Source of the DNA: Leguminivora glycinivorella
Lineage: Eukaryota > Arthropoda > Insecta > Lepidoptera > Tortricidae
DNA: 64,000 nt
Reading direction: 5' to 3'
Assembly: GCF_023078275.1 (NCBI RefSeq)
Contig: NC_062975.1
Location: 6,051,141-6,115,140, forward strand
In this document: positions 1 to 11,395 of the stretch, in pieces
Layout of the letters: every line of letters begins with the position of its first letter
Numbering within the stretch: the first letter of the stretch is position 1
Notes under the pieces: generated by a model
What the model was told of the DNA's origin: nothing
The model's input: the letters and a program-made list of their open reading frames with translations, nothing else
Databases searched by the model: none
Translations under genes and position numbers: made by a program

Positions 1-1
1 G

Positions 2-111
2 TATACAATAGTGATATAATTAAGCTTTTCTCTCTCGTACCGTACTACACATGGTACTCGACTGAAAAGTTTTGTATTATATCACGATTGTATAAAATAC
101 TATTATATAAA
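2..111. repeat. MITE-like inverted repeat
   Basis: Imperfect inverted repeat. The left arm starts tatacaatagtgatataa and the right arm is its near-complement around 80-101. No coding capacity. It is probably a non-autonomous DNA transposon; the family is not recognised. Confidence 0.6.
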
Positions 112-250
112 TTTCTTTCAGGATTCACTACAATGAATAAATAACAGGTACAGTCGGTCTTTAGATCGTGTGGTCCGACCCGAGTATTGCCGTTGTCGAC
201 ACGTCAATAATAATGAATCTTTTTCTATTTATGCATTATCACACCTCTGA

Positions 251-325
251 CACTGGCGATCAAATATATGAAAGAGGCGCGTTCCCCGCAGACAGTCTAA
301 GCTCGCGTAGGTGAACGCGTACTAT
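251..325 (+). repeat. Dispersed repeat family R1, copy A (fragment)
   Basis: The segment with gatcaaatatatgaaagagg followed by cagtctaagct and gtgaacgcgtact recurs at 15479-15703 (minus) and 41275-42051 (plus). Only the 5' part is present here. Identity of the family is unknown. Confidence 0.7.
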
Positions 326-339
326 CCTTTGTGAATAGG

Positions 340-905
340 CTTTAATATCATATTTTTATATTTATAGAAAAAGCAAACCGTTTGACATTTATCGTGACTT
401 GAATTTGCAACTCACAGAAAATGATTTATTTTTTATTTTTATTTCATTTAACATTAAATGGTCATTTTAGTACCAAAACTAAATTCTACGTTATTAATTT
501 ACTCGAAAACGATACTAAATATGACCTAATAGCTAAACGGGTTCTAATAGAGTTTTTTAAAATAAAGGTATTATAAAATTACGCTCGCGGCGTCCCGACG
601 CCGCGCGGCTTAAAGTTTTTTTTATGAAACTTAACGTTAGTAAAGGTGGGTAAAAGTTATATTATTCATAATCTATATTAAATAGGCTTTCATATCATAT
701 TTTTTATTTGTAGAAAAAGCAAACAGTTTGACATTTATGATGACTTGAATTTGTAAATCGTAGATGAAAATTTCAAACTTTTAATTTTTTTTTTTTTATT
801 TACCATTAAATCATAATTTTAGTACCAAAAATGAATTCTACGTTATTGATTTACTCGAAAACGATACCAAACATGACCTATGAACTAAACGGGCTATGTT
901 AGAAT
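340..905 (+). repeat. Direct duplication of a ~220-bp block
   Basis: Bases ~340-560 and ~683-905 are diverged copies of the same block. Shared words in order include agaaaaagcaaac, gtttgacatttat, tagtaccaaaa, attctacgttatt and tactcgaaaacgata. The 120 bp between them holds a GC-rich palindromic word near 590-605 (cggcgtcccgacgccg). No open frame is conserved, so this is a repeat and not a gene. Confidence 0.75.
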
Positions 906-1429
906 TTTTCAAACCAAGCCGGGTGAAGCGGTACTTTGACCCCCCCTCCCGGGCCCCAGGGGGGAGGCTCCCGAAGGCTCCCGATCTTAATCGGCTTATT
1001 TTGATATAAGGAACAACTGTGCCAAGTTTCATGCTTTGGTCAAGAAAAAGAAGGTTTGGCCTCTTTTTGTCGATAAACGTCCCCACTACAGCATGAGATT
1101 TCATTAACATTTTACGCACCATGAGCGTTTACCGCAAAATGTAATAGCGTATTATGCTAATAATAGCCGTGTGACCTTTAAGAGAAATTTCTAGACTACA
1201 TCGATGTCAGGAGGTTCCATAGAAATAGAGGTTTTATGGTCTATGTATGATAAACATAGCTCGTAAACTTATAGTTTGTGGGATAGGCCCCGATTCGCAA
1301 CTCTTCATAGTGTCAAGGAAAAGTAGAAAAGGGAAATAATAAACTTTAGTTATTTAACTAACTTCGAATTAAATACTACGTATTGGTTTTTCAACTTAAT
1401 GTACCTGTATACTTATTTTTAGAGTACAT
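906..1429. other. No gene seen
   Basis: Contains a C-rich/G-rich palindromic patch at about 930-985 and otherwise AT-rich sequence. An open frame crossing it on the minus strand has no recognisable protein character. Confidence 0.5.
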
Positions 1430-1646
1430 TTCTATGGCCCTTCGTTTTAGTCCACCGTTCAGGGTGCATGCGGCAGACATGTCCAGCCCAGTTCCACTTA
1501 AGCGTAGTGGGTACAGGCCGGGCAGACCCAAAAAGAGGTGGCGGGATGACTTGGACGCATTCTATCTACGCTGGCAGGATTACGCACGTGACAGGGTTGA
1601 GTGGAAGAAGAGGGGGCCTTTGCCCAGCAGTGGGACACTACACTAG
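1430..1646 (+). pseudogene. 5'-inverted LINE 3'-end relic
   Basis: Bases ~1505-1646 encode, on the plus strand, the C-terminus of a non-LTR retrotransposon reverse transcriptase (GRPKKRWRDDLDAF, then DRVEWKKRG). The adjoining segment ~1430-1503 matches the preceding part of the same protein (WAGHVCRM region) but in antisense. The element at 11008-11395 carries both parts collinearly, which supports this reading. An inverted 5' segment joined to a sense 3' segment is the known signature of twin priming during LINE integration. The family is a common arthropod RTE/jockey-like LINE; the exact clade is uncertain. Confidence 0.65.
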
Positions 1647-1649
1647 GCT

Positions 1650-2773
1650 AGTAAAAAAAATGTTTGAGTTTTCTTCGCTATTTTGACTACATAATTCACA
1701 TAGGGCAAGGGCATTGAAGGTACTTTTACTTGGCCAATTCAGATTTAAATTCAGTTTTTCTCATATTTATTTCGTTTGAAAGTTATCTATTTACCCACTA
1801 ATAGATTTATATAGTTATACTTGTTTTTTGGCCTCTGCTAATAACAACAATTGTTAATAAACTTGATGTGACGACTACAAAAAGTAAACCGCGAGTAGTT
1901 CCGGGATCTCCATTGAAAGTTTTTACACAACTTTCTTGGAACATGAAACGGCGACGTTTTCGATTAAAACTTGTCACCTACGATACGAAAACTTCCTTTC
2001 TGATATTTCTCGATTATACGTAATTATACAGTAACTATAAGTTACCCATGCTTATTTTACTTTAAACTTAAAACGTGTTTATATGGTTGCTATTTCAGCA
2101 TATGGAGTAAATATATTAGGAAAAGATGAAACGCTAAATACAGTAATGATGTAGCTTTTCGGTAATTTATCCGTCTATCGAAAATCGTACACATTTTGGA
2201 AATATTGTATAAAGACATTGCCACGTTTGAAAAGTTTGCGTGCGTCAAAATATGAGTATTTTAATTTGAATACCCATGCCTCACTCATGCGCCTTTTTTA
2301 TTGTGTTCCAACACATTATTTTTGCAAATTTTTACCTCCCCACCAAATTCGACGATAAGGTTGCAGGTTGATCCAGTACCCAATCTAGTTGTTGGATGCT
2401 CTTAGAGACAATTGAATTTTACGATACTTTCAGAATTTGCTCCATAAAATAAAACGTTCACGATAGATATTAATTACGCGGGTGACGTGCTAGGAATCAT
2501 TCCGATCTGAGAGCACAACAAGTCCTGCACTTGTAGCACCTTCAAGTTTATTATCACACCCGTCGTCCTTGCAAGGCCGCGAGGGCGTGCGTAGGAGATG
2601 CGCATACGCTCGTGGGAACACTAGGCACCTACGTGCCATCCACCATGGCGCGTAGACTTATCTAATCTAACCTTAAATAATATGACGAGACGCGCGTCTT
2701 CGTGAATGACACGATGTATAATGATACATTAGCGCCAGAATAAACGGATCGGAACGACGTGGGCGCTTGAATA
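1650..2773. other. No gene seen
   Basis: AT-rich DNA with a short CpG-rich patch at about 2560-2650. No splice-bounded frame, RNA gene or terminal-repeat element was found. Confidence 0.5.
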
Positions 2774-2822
2774 ATGGCACCTGTTGATCAAAGTGGCTTT
2801 GGTGGCGCCGGTTTAGGAAGCG
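2774..2822 (+). CDS. Candidate first coding exon (speculative)
   Basis: An ATG in reasonable context (ataatgg) opens 16 codons (MAPVDQSGFGGAGLGS plus one base) and runs straight into a strong donor (gcg/gtaagac). The stretch is GC-richer than its surroundings and glycine-rich. No downstream partner exon was found on this strand, and 49 bp is short enough to arise by chance. I do not recognise the peptide. Confidence 0.22.
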
Positions 2823-3110
2823 GTAAGACTTTGCCATTATCACAAATGCTATCGAGGCTAGTGGGGAGAAATGGGGGGGGGAGATTTTAGCAGGTTTTAA
2901 CCAGGAAACAGAATTCCCAGTTGTATAGAATTAAATGTAACTTGTATTTGCTTTAGAGTTATTTTAGAAAATTGACTCGAAAAAGACGCTAAAAATAGTG
3001 ATGCGCGAAACAGATTGCTGTTTGTGCAGGGTGACTTAAATTATAATGCTTAGGTCGCATCATCGCCTATTATATTATGAAATATTTTTGTGTTAAGATT
3101 AGGTACTCAC

Positions 3111-3306
3111 CGAGCCCACAGATGAGGTACGTAGGAGGAGGCTTGAGCACGGATCTCGAGTAGGCCCCTCGGACAGTTTCCAGCGCTCTCGGCGCCCCGC
3201 CCACTAGGAGCACTCCTGGGCACACGTAGCCCGCGTATCGGAGTTCCGCCGTCGCCGCCGCCAGCGCACCCGCCCACCAACATTTCGCGTTTGCTGCTAG
3301 GAAACT
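3111..3306 (-). CDS. Internal protein-coding exon of an unidentified host gene
   Basis: On the minus strand a pyrimidine-bearing acceptor (tttatcttgttccag) leads into a 196-bp open exon and out through a near-consensus donor (ctcg/gtgagtacc). It enters in phase 0 and leaves in phase 1. It encodes 65 residues, beginning SFLAANAKCWWAGALAA, then PGVLLVGGAPRALETVRG, and ending PPPTYLICGLG. The exon is strongly GC-rich with G/C at most third positions, unlike the AT-rich flanks, and has no repeat copy in the window. The central part is hydrophobic, so a membrane or buried core segment is possible. I do not recognise the family. It is the best evidence for a genuine host gene here; neighbouring coding exons are not visible. 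Upstream candidates are the first exons at 17621-17677 and 24311-24395. Confidence 0.7.
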
Positions 3307-3477
3307 CTGGAACAAGATAAAATAAAAGAATTGAAATTGGTCCAGAAGTAGCGGAGATATGGCAGCAAACATAAAAAAAAGTACAAATAAATTTGGAACA
3401 TGCAGAGTTTAAAATTTTGCAGTCGGTTAAAAGACAGAGTTAAATACTGACAGTATTTTTTTTATTAGCATACATTA

Positions 3478-3535
3478 GTGCAGTGTCCCACTGCTGGTCA
3501 AAGGCCTCCACTCGACCCTATCATTCGCACTTTCC
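3478..3535 (-). pseudogene. LINE 3'-end fragment
   Basis: On the minus strand this reads DRVEWRPLTSSGTLH, the same C-terminal stretch seen at 1595-1646 and related to the end of the LINE at 11008. It is only about 58 bp, a decayed remnant. Confidence 0.55.
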
Positions 3536-4195
3536 TTTCTTTTTTTTGTATCCGAACTGAAAATACATACCTATATTAAAATAAAACATTAGTGTTGTAA
3601 AATCAAAATAAATATTTTGGGTAAATTATTTTAAAAAATATTGCGAAATATTCCAAACCGGTGACCTATTGAGTATTGACCGCCCTTTGACGGTGGATAC
3701 GAATTATTTATTAATTTGACCGTTAAAAAATACAAATCACCATTCTTAAAATGTTCTCAATTTTAACCCTGCCCCGGTAACCTTACAGTTAGTGCAAGTG
3801 CAACGTTGCAAAACTTTTGTAACTGTAAAATGAAATGCCAGTTGAAAGGGTCAAGGACCAGCAAACGGGTTGGGCCAGACGCCCGACTAAGGATTACAGC
3901 GTTTAGTTAATACTATTAATATTGCGAGACCTATCAGCTTAGCTGATATAGTTTGACAGCTGGATCGTGCAGGTTTTTATGCACTTTCGCAGGATTAGTG
4001 ACTAGTTGTGTGAGGTGTCAAAAAAGGGTAAGATTTTTAAAACGCGCTAGCGTCTAGCCTGGGAATAGATAAATATGTTTTGTTCTGAGTTTTGAATGAT
4101 TTACGGTTATTTTCATAAGACTTAATATTGACCGGGATATAGACCGTGATTACCTTTCTGATTTTTACCGATATTTCGACGCAGTTGCACGCATC
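3536..4195. other. No gene seen
   Basis: AT-rich sequence without splice-bounded frames, RNA genes or recognisable element termini. Confidence 0.5.
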
Positions 4196-4232
4196 ATGAT
4201 CACGGAAAACATGATGAGTTTTCCGTGATCAT
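4196..4232. repeat. Perfect 15-bp-arm hairpin
   Basis: atgatcacggaaaac is followed after 7 bases by its exact reverse complement gttttccgtgatcat. It is probably a tiny fold-back remnant. Confidence 0.8.
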
Positions 4233-4375
4233 ATCTAGAGGTACATATATCAAATTTATAAGTCTAATAATGTTGTATTGGATATGTATCCTAAATATTA
4301 ATACATCAGAAGTTCAAACAATAATGCTTCCAATTTTTTTTCTATACAGGTCGTACAAAAAATATAAAGTTAGGC

Positions 4376-4447
4376 ACAGTCAGCTGCAGAGAAAAGGAGA
4401 CCCAAATTTGTATGCAAGGGGGTCTACTTTTCTCTGCAGCTGACTGT
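4376..4447. repeat. Short MITE with 20-bp perfect inverted termini
   Basis: The arms acagtcagctgcagagaaaa and ttttctctgcagctgactgt are exact complements around a 32-bp centre. A longer element with related termini (acagtcagc) lies at 60093-60246. Confidence 0.8.
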
Positions 4448-4449
4448 AC

Positions 4450-5097
4450 ATCTTGATATAATATTATCAAGGCGGAAGGCGGAAGGCCGCTGTATACAAA
4501 TAAGTAGTATCTCGTAAGTCGTAGCAACTTGACTAGCCTGCCAATTATGTTTCTGTGTATCATTTGGGACACTAAGTCTATGAATGTGACTTCCCAACAA
4601 ATGCACAGATGCATAAAGGGCTCACACTCACAACACATTACCCAGCCTAAACCCCACAATTACCCGACTACGCAGACAAGCCGGTAAATCATGACAAACG
4701 ATAGTTTACAACACATTAAATCGAGCCTATAGTAAAACAGCAAAATGCAAGAGAAAACCTGTCTACACCGTAAAGAGTAAATTGCTGTACCTAAACTATT
4801 ATGTAGATTGGAATTTTCCTAAGTGTGAAATGCCCCTAACGTGAAAGTAAGCCTGCGGATACTTTACATCAGAAGAAGCTATAATTACAAAGTGCTGATA
4901 CAGTTAATATAATGGTGTCATAAAATGTAATTACCGACAAATGAAAATTAAACGGTGTTTTGAAGCGGCCTTCGTAATTTATCTTGGAGATCTAAGAGGA
5001 GTTGATGAGGTACTGTTGTCAATTAGCCTTACAAAGGTACCTATGTTGTACGTATTTTAAACCATTTTTATCGGATCCGCAACTAGAGTATTTCAAG
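4450..5097. other. No gene seen
   Basis: AT-rich; nothing assignable beyond short repeats such as the ggcggaa triplet near 4470. Confidence 0.5.
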
Positions 5098-5226
5098 TTT
5101 TGGGCTCCGGCTCCAGGGATCCGTTAGAAAGGCAAAAGATCGGCTTGAGTGGAGGGCACTTCAACGTACAGCGACTTATGGTGTCCACGACCATCAGTTA
5201 TGAGGCTTTGTCGAAGAAGAAGAAGA
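5098..5226 (+). pseudogene. LINE C-terminal relic with GAA tail
   Basis: The plus strand reads KAKDRLEWRALQRTATYGVHDHQL then stop, followed by a gaagaagaagaa microsatellite. This is the usual end of an insect RTE-like LINE: the last residues of the reverse transcriptase ORF and a simple-repeat 3' tail. All upstream enzymatic domains are missing, so this is a severely 5'-truncated copy. Confidence 0.6.
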
Positions 5227-8200
5227 ATAGGGTATTTGACTGCATATATATTGTAAAAATAAGATGAGGATCGCTTACACTCCCTAGCAATCGAAAACAG
5301 TTATTGTAGTAGTCGAACCGATAGCGATAATGATGTTGCCTATGCCTTCAGAAGATTAGAAAATCGTAAACAGCTTATCATTAGAGACCATTTCTATTTT
5401 ATAGAGAAGAGTCGCGGAATATATCGGAACTAGCACATTTTATGATTCTTTTCTTTACAAATATACTACTTACTTATGCTAACACGACTAAGATTAGAAA
5501 TCAGGACGAGAAGTAGTTACACCGATTATAAAGTGGTATTTATGAAATTAATGTCATTTTAATTTAGACACCACTCGGTTACTAACTGGTAGATTTACTA
5601 TGAACTTAACCTCGATTTCTACATAGAGGTATAATCAGACCTAAATAATTAACATGTAGGTACAGTTAGTTAGTTTGGACCTTGTATGTTAGAAGTTCTG
5701 AATCTTCAGCTATGGGCCTGAAATTAATGCAGCTATTAAAGCATACAATTTTTAATGATCTGTTTTTTAAGAAAACTGAGTGTTTGTCTAGGTAACTTTT
5801 ACCGAATTCATGTGTAAAAGTCGTTTATATAAAACAAATTCTTATATTAAAAGCACTTGTGTTTTAAAATACAAGTCTAAGGCATCATAAAGTTGCATAA
5901 AACCAGAAACTGTATTTGTTTTGTATTATGTAACTGTTCATATCTAAAATAAGAAAGGTCATAAAACATCGCTTTTCAAAGCACATCTAAACACGTACAC
6001 ACACGATTGCTTCCGCTTTTGACGTTTATACGCCATGGGAACACCTCGTAAATCTGAAGCGCCATTAAACTTTTAAAAGTGGTACAATAAACTTAAGAAA
6101 GTACACTGAAAAGTGTTTAAGTGGCACGTGTGAGATGCAGCGACTTTTATTAGGGGCGTCAAAGGACTTTTTTCGGGAGTGTGTTAGTCTTCGCTGCACA
6201 ATAACAAGAATCAATTTAACCTTTTTGAACACCAAGAACACCTAAAGATGTCATTTTTACTACTACCCACTGTGCCATGGACTCCCATAAGTTGTTATGG
6301 CGGACGAAGTAATAGATATGATTACTAATCGTGCCTACTTAATCATAATTATGTGATAAAATAGACGTACTTAGGTAGAAGCGAATGACAAAAAGGAGAT
6401 GGTAGAAAATCGCATCAGAAAAAATACGAACGGAAATTTTGCTACGCGGAATTAACCAGTTTGGGGAAAATGGCGACAAGCGGACGCTTTCAAAGTTATT
6501 TTCATATTCATGTTAGAATTATTAGATCACCTACATTCGGGAACTTGGCGTTTGAGCGATGTTGGGTTTTATTAATGCTAAATAATTTTTGTACAAATAC
6601 ATCATAGTTACATATAGTAATTATGTAGTAAGATACTTAATTAAGACAAAATGATACACATTAAAACATGTTTGTTCAGTGCCGGTTCCTACATACTAAA
6701 TAAAGAAACGTTATTTGTATAGCTACTATTAAATATTTAATACAGTTGTGAAATAACTCTTAATTACATAGTACAGGTACATCTATAAAACTGAAGAATG
6801 GCTTCGCCACATTAACTTTAAAACAATAAGATAAAATAAACTTTTTGCACGTAAAACGGGTTTTAGAATGTCTACATGTGATTTCCGTTTACATCATAAT
6901 TGAGTCTTGCCCTTATGTAATTGTGCTGTTCATTATATTACAATAACTTAATTACGCATAAGAACGGAAAGCTTCATTTACTGTGAGAAACCGACTATCT
7001 ACATATTCAAGTTCGCAACATACGAATACATGAACCTACCTGCTATATAACGCATTACCACAGTCACTAAAACAATATCAGTAGGTACCCATTTTTAAAA
7101 GCTTTTATTTAACTTGCCTTGTTAGTATGTTAGTTTGGGTCAAAACGTAGAAGCTAAATTTGACCCACTTCCCGGTTTCTGATGGATCTGAAATTTTGCA
7201 CACATATGTAAATCACGTGACAATGCAATATTATGGTATCATGGAGCTGATCTGATGATGGAGCAGAAAGGTGTTCATAGGAACTCTATAATGAAACGTC
7301 GTATCCCCATCGAGTAAGGAGTTTTTAGAAACGCCTCGGAAAGCAGCAATATTTCGCAATAAGCGGTTATATTTCAGATCAGTTTACAAAACAGTGCTAA
7401 AAAGATTTTTTTACATAAGTATTATTTGAATAAGTATAGCTTTAACCGAAGACAATAATTATAGACCAATGATTGTTCCAGGTTGTCACATAGGGACTAG
7501 GGTTACTGCAAGTACTGTGTGGTGTGAGTGCGCAGTGTCACGCTCCGGTGGCGGTTCCCGTGTGAGTGCAGATGCAGACTTGCCCCTGCGCCGGAGACTC
7601 GCGGATTTTATACTGTAATCATTGTTGTGTAAGCAAGTTGTTTCTTTAGTCGGGAATAACTGGAAATTATGGTCATTTTTTTAGAGTATCATGGCAATTA
7701 TGCGGGTTATTCATAAACGACTGTCAAGTTTAACAAACCCTCTTCTTATCAGTCAATTTGTATAAATGTTTGGTTTAATGAATAGAACCACGTTTTCACT
7801 GTAGGTACTTGGTGGGTACGCTTTATTGTGGCTCATTATGTCGGTAGACTATGTTGGTCTCGCATCGGACTAATAAGTCATCAGAAAAGGTGCTTCTTGA
7901 AATTACACCATAAATCGTCTGCATTAGACGTTAAGGCCATCTCATTAACTCAGATAATTTCATTACAAACTCATATTTAGATTACAAACTAAATCACGTT
8001 TTCTTAACCTTTTGTCCTTACTTACCGACAACTTTTCCTATCTCCACCATTTTCACAAAAAATATCAAACCTAAATATGTAAACGCAACAACACCTAATC
8101 AATTTTACTACTTCGAGGTGCCATACAATTAATTCTCAAAGTCAAATCATAATGTCATCATCATCAAAGTGGATCCGCATGTGTGACCTTGTGTACTCTC

Positions 8201-9148
8201 TCGATAATTCCTATCAGTTAACGACTACTTGATTTGACAGTAATCTGTTTTAACTTATAATATAAGCCTATTAATAAGTAATTTCATTAAGCTTAGTTCA
8301 CTAGCTACATTGATTCTGATCCCATTCATTTCAAACACGTTCTAGTTTACAATTAGTTTTCGCCTATTTATATCAAGACGATTACTTTATTAAATATTGA
8401 GTGGGACTGTTTATTGACAAAGTTTGAGTGTATCTACATTAACAGAAGGTAAGTATGATGATCTCATAAAATCACTGCACCTATAAGTACTCATAAAATT
8501 GCATGAGTTTATGTGTTTGGCGAACCACAGAAACGTGGCATCAGGCAAGCATGGTCGCGCGATAAATGATAAAACATCAGGGCGTCCCTATCGCGGAGAG
8601 GCTGAAGCGAAGCTATTAAATACTCAGCCTCTCATGAACTACACTTACTGAACCAATACAATTTGCCCAATCTTCAATCTTCCGCACTAATTTCCTTATT
8701 TTCTAATATCGTAGAATGGAAGAAACAACTCTGTAATCACTGTACGAACCGTGTAAACTTTTTCTGTTAACCGCAAACAAACAGCTTTTTTAAAATTATA
8801 AACTGGCTTACTCTTGGCCACAGACTAACCAAAAGCGAAGACGTGGCTTACGATGGCTTTATTTATCACGTTCATTCCTAAAATATTTCTGCAAACTCCT
8901 TACCAAAGTTTCTTGACCCTCAATTACGCTTGGCTGTTGTCGCCACATCGCATCGTTTACTTTAACTCCTATACCACAGCCACTCCTAAATGTCACGCTA
9001 ATCGTGATGCAACCTGTGTGACATCATGCCACGGTTCGCGAACACTTGATGTCATCTCGTGGTTTACCTGTCAACGACATGTCTAAGCACAAGGAAAACA
9101 AAGTTATTTGTTCAGTTGTCTAAAGCAGGAACCGGCATTGATGTTCTA
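5227..9148. other. Long AT-rich interval without firm features
   Basis: Nearly 4 kb in which I find no convincing gene or transposon. The only compositional outlier is a GC-rich patch at about 7495-7612. On the plus strand it has a weak acceptor (attgttccag) followed by about 42 open codons to a stop; on the minus strand it has tataaaa at its edge. A strong plus-strand donor word (cagaag/gtaagtatg) occurs at 8444-8455 without an obvious exon. None of these reaches the level of a gene call. Confidence 0.45.
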
Positions 9149-9505
9149 CAGTAGAACCTTGGTAACTCGAATCTCGATAGGACGAAGTTGTCGGCTCTAA
9201 TTATAGGTAGGTACCTACTGTATTCTCTTCCCTTCTATTCAGAGTCAACGTTTCCCTTTACGATTATTCATCTTTTTATAACTCGAAAAATGAAATTTGC
9301 CTTCTACAATTAAAATACAGGCAATCGAAACTACACGGGTATAGCTTTATTGATTTATGCACCTTTAAATAAGACTTTAATTTAAAAAGAAAACCTCTGT
9401 GTGTCTGCTTGTGTTGCTACACTTACCTTGCTAACACGAACTTTTCTTACTTCTCCCTGACCTAAGTCGAACCCCTCGACATAAATAAATATCGAGGTTC
9501 TACTG
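9149..9505. repeat. pogo/Tigger-like non-autonomous DNA transposon
   Basis: The termini are cagtagaacct at the left and its complement aggttctactg at the right, each flanked by TA (9147-9148 and 9506-9507). Termini of this kind (CAGTNGAACCTCG) and TA duplication are known for pogo/Tigger members of the Tc1/mariner superfamily. At 357 bp there is no transposase frame. Confidence 0.7.
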
Positions 9506-9868
9506 TATAACAAGTCGGAGGAAGACATAAGTTTGCACAAGAGTATAAGAAAATGTATGATGTCAGTGTTAACGACATTTTTTGCGCAAACCTAGTGGGA
9601 TCCGAAACTTGTTTTAAATGTGGCTAAGTCGTGAATGTTACTGAGAATCCAAGGTTTTTATGTATTTTCCTTGACTAGAAATACTTCGAGAAGTGCTTTA
9701 ATGTCCAGTTAACGGTAATATAATTAAAAGGAAAGGTCGATAGGCTAGCTGAGGCTATCCGATACAGGTTCTCAGTTCAACGACAAGACTCATTTGTTCC
9801 ATGAACACAAGATGTTTTCATTATCAAAGATAACCAAGATACAAAATTTTAAATTTAAAAAAATACCC

Positions 9869-10016
9869 CGACATAGTGGACCGTTCATCAAACATGGCTA
9901 AGAACACTCCCGACTAATTCGGATTTCAAATAAAAAAAAAAAAAAAATCTAAATAGGTTTGTCCGTTCGAAAGACAGACAGACTTATAAAGCTCGGTTTT
10001 GCGTCGGGTATTAAAA
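9869..10016 (-). repeat. Dispersed repeat R2 (acccccgacgcaaaa family), truncated
   Basis: Read on the minus strand it starts ttttaatacccgacgcaaaa, has the gtctgtctgtc tract, and ends gttcttagccatgttt ... ctatgtcgggg. This is the same order as the fuller copy at 20930-21260. Non-coding. Confidence 0.65.
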
Positions 10017-10060
10017 ACAGATAGGTAGATACATGCTAAGACACAATCTACCTAGTTTCT

Positions 10061-10384
10061 ATTTGTCATCATCAGCCTCCTTGCGATATCCCGGCATTTG
10101 CCACGGTTCATGGGAGCCTGCATGGGTCCGCTTTGACAACTAATCCTAAGATTTGGCGTAGGCACTAGTTTTTACGACAGCGACTGCCATCTGACCTTCC
10201 AACCCAAACTTAATAACTTATTTAGTCCGGTTTCCTCACGATGTTTTCCTTCACCAAAACAACTGGCAAATATCAAATGACATTTCGCACATAAGTTCAA
10301 AAAAATTCATTGGAACGAGCCGGGTTCGAACCCGTGACTTCCGGATCGAAAGTTGCACGCTCTTATACCGCTAGGCCACCAGCG
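10061..10384 (-). repeat. tRNA-derived SINE with target-site duplication
   Basis: On the minus strand the head contains an A-box-like word (tggcctagcggt) and a canonical B-box (ggttcgaaccc) with tRNA-like spacing, i.e. an internal Pol III promoter. About 250 bp of body follow, ending in a short gatgatgatg tail. The exact 9-bp word ctagtttct lies on both sides (10052-10060 and 10385-10393), fitting target-primed insertion. The tRNA-like head is not a functional tRNA gene because it continues into a SINE body. Bodies like this are common in Lepidoptera and are thought to be mobilised by RTE-type LINEs. Confidence 0.8.
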
Positions 10385-10734
10385 CTAGTTTCTCATATTT
10401 TCTAGCTTACCGGACCATACGCCAAGCTTCATGACTCATAGCGCGGACACCGCCCTCCACGATTCCAGTGCATTTCCACCCAGTACCCTAAGGTGAACGA
10501 TACATATCGAGTCCCATTCATTCATTCCTGACCTGGCCATATAAGAGGTGAAACCGTTTCCGACCGCCAGAGCACCTACTGACAAGAATGTTGCCCTTTA
10601 CTACTTTATGGATGTGCTGTTTGTGCAGGTTTACAGAACCATTCAATGGTTTCATTCACTTTCGACTTAAGTAGTGCAATTTTGGCCCATGTGATTAAGA
10701 ATTTCATCAGCTCCTTTCCTCTTGTGGATATCAT

Positions 10735-10905
10735 AAGAAGTCGACTGTGGGATACGGGTTAAATGGTGACTTGTCGCCACTATATTACGATTTCGTTTTC
10801 TTTCAACCCCTTAATCGCTATTAAGAGTAGCATTGAAACCTGAACAGTTTCATGTGATCTGCCTACCCCTTTTGGGATTACAGGCGTCGAGTTTATGTAT
10901 GTATG
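10735..10905 (-). repeat. Dispersed repeat R3, copy 1 (diverged)
   Basis: Shares cagtcgacttc, the tttaacccgtatcccac word and the cgcctgtaatccc-like end with copies at 25271-25523, 48896-49145 and 53870-54119. Non-coding; tail of tatg/taca repeats. Confidence 0.6.
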
Positions 10906-11007
10906 TAATTAATGAGTTACCTTTAACGAACTAGAAACATTAATTACACTTAATATGGCATGTCTTGCAACAGCTTTTTCATTTCAGCTGACAATTTATT
11001 ATTATTA

Positions 11008-11395
11008 TTATGAGCCTATTGTGTCCCACTGCTGGGCAAAGGCCTCCCCCCTCTTTTTCCATTCCTCTCGGTTTTGTGCGACAACTGACCAGTCTCTCAA
11101 AAAGGAGTCTAAGTTATCCCGCCATCGCCGACGAGGTCTGCCGGATCCTCGATTTGACTCGAGAGGCTCCCACTGCGTGGTATTCTTGGCCCATAAGTCA
11201 TCCGGCATGCGACAGACGTGGCCAGCCCAGCCCCACTTTAACTTGGCCGCTTTCCGAGCCACATCAATTATCTGAGTTTTTGAGCGCAGCGTAGTGTTCC
11301 GGATTCGGTCCCTTAGTCTCACACCTAGTATGCTGCGCTCCATAGCTCTCTGGCAAACCCCGAGTTTGGACTTCTGAGCTTCCGTCAAAGACAAC
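11008..11395 (-). pseudogene. 5'-truncated LINE: reverse transcriptase C-terminus
   Basis: The minus strand encodes the last ~125 residues of a non-LTR retrotransposon reverse transcriptase: LSLTEAQKSKLGVCQRAMER, then a WAGHVCRMPDD stretch, then SGRPRRRWRDNLDSFLRDW and WKKRGEAFAQQWDTIGS before the stop. The frame is intact over this part. It has no palm domain or endonuclease, and the upstream open sequence to about 11547 lacks homology and is probably target DNA. An ATA microsatellite follows the stop at about 10996-11010, typical of LINE 3' tails. It is dead by truncation. It shows collinearly the two segments inverted at 1430-1646. Confidence 0.75.

Noticed and set aside
838..1122. 94-codon minus-strand frame
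   Set aside because: Overlaps one copy of the duplicated block at 683-905 and a GC palindrome. It is not conserved in the other copy.
8853..9086. 77-codon plus-strand frame
   Set aside because: No domain, no promoter or splice evidence, and composition like the surroundings.
9400..9440. Strong minus-strand donor (agcaag/gtaagtg)
   Set aside because: Lies inside the pogo-like MITE, so it is not evidence of a host exon.
10310..10384. Possible tRNA gene on the minus strand
   Set aside because: A and B boxes are present, but the sequence runs on into a 250-bp SINE body with tail and target duplication; it is a SINE head.
11010..11294. Plus-strand frames over the LINE at 11 kb
   Set aside because: Antisense shadows of the minus-strand reverse transcriptase C-terminus.
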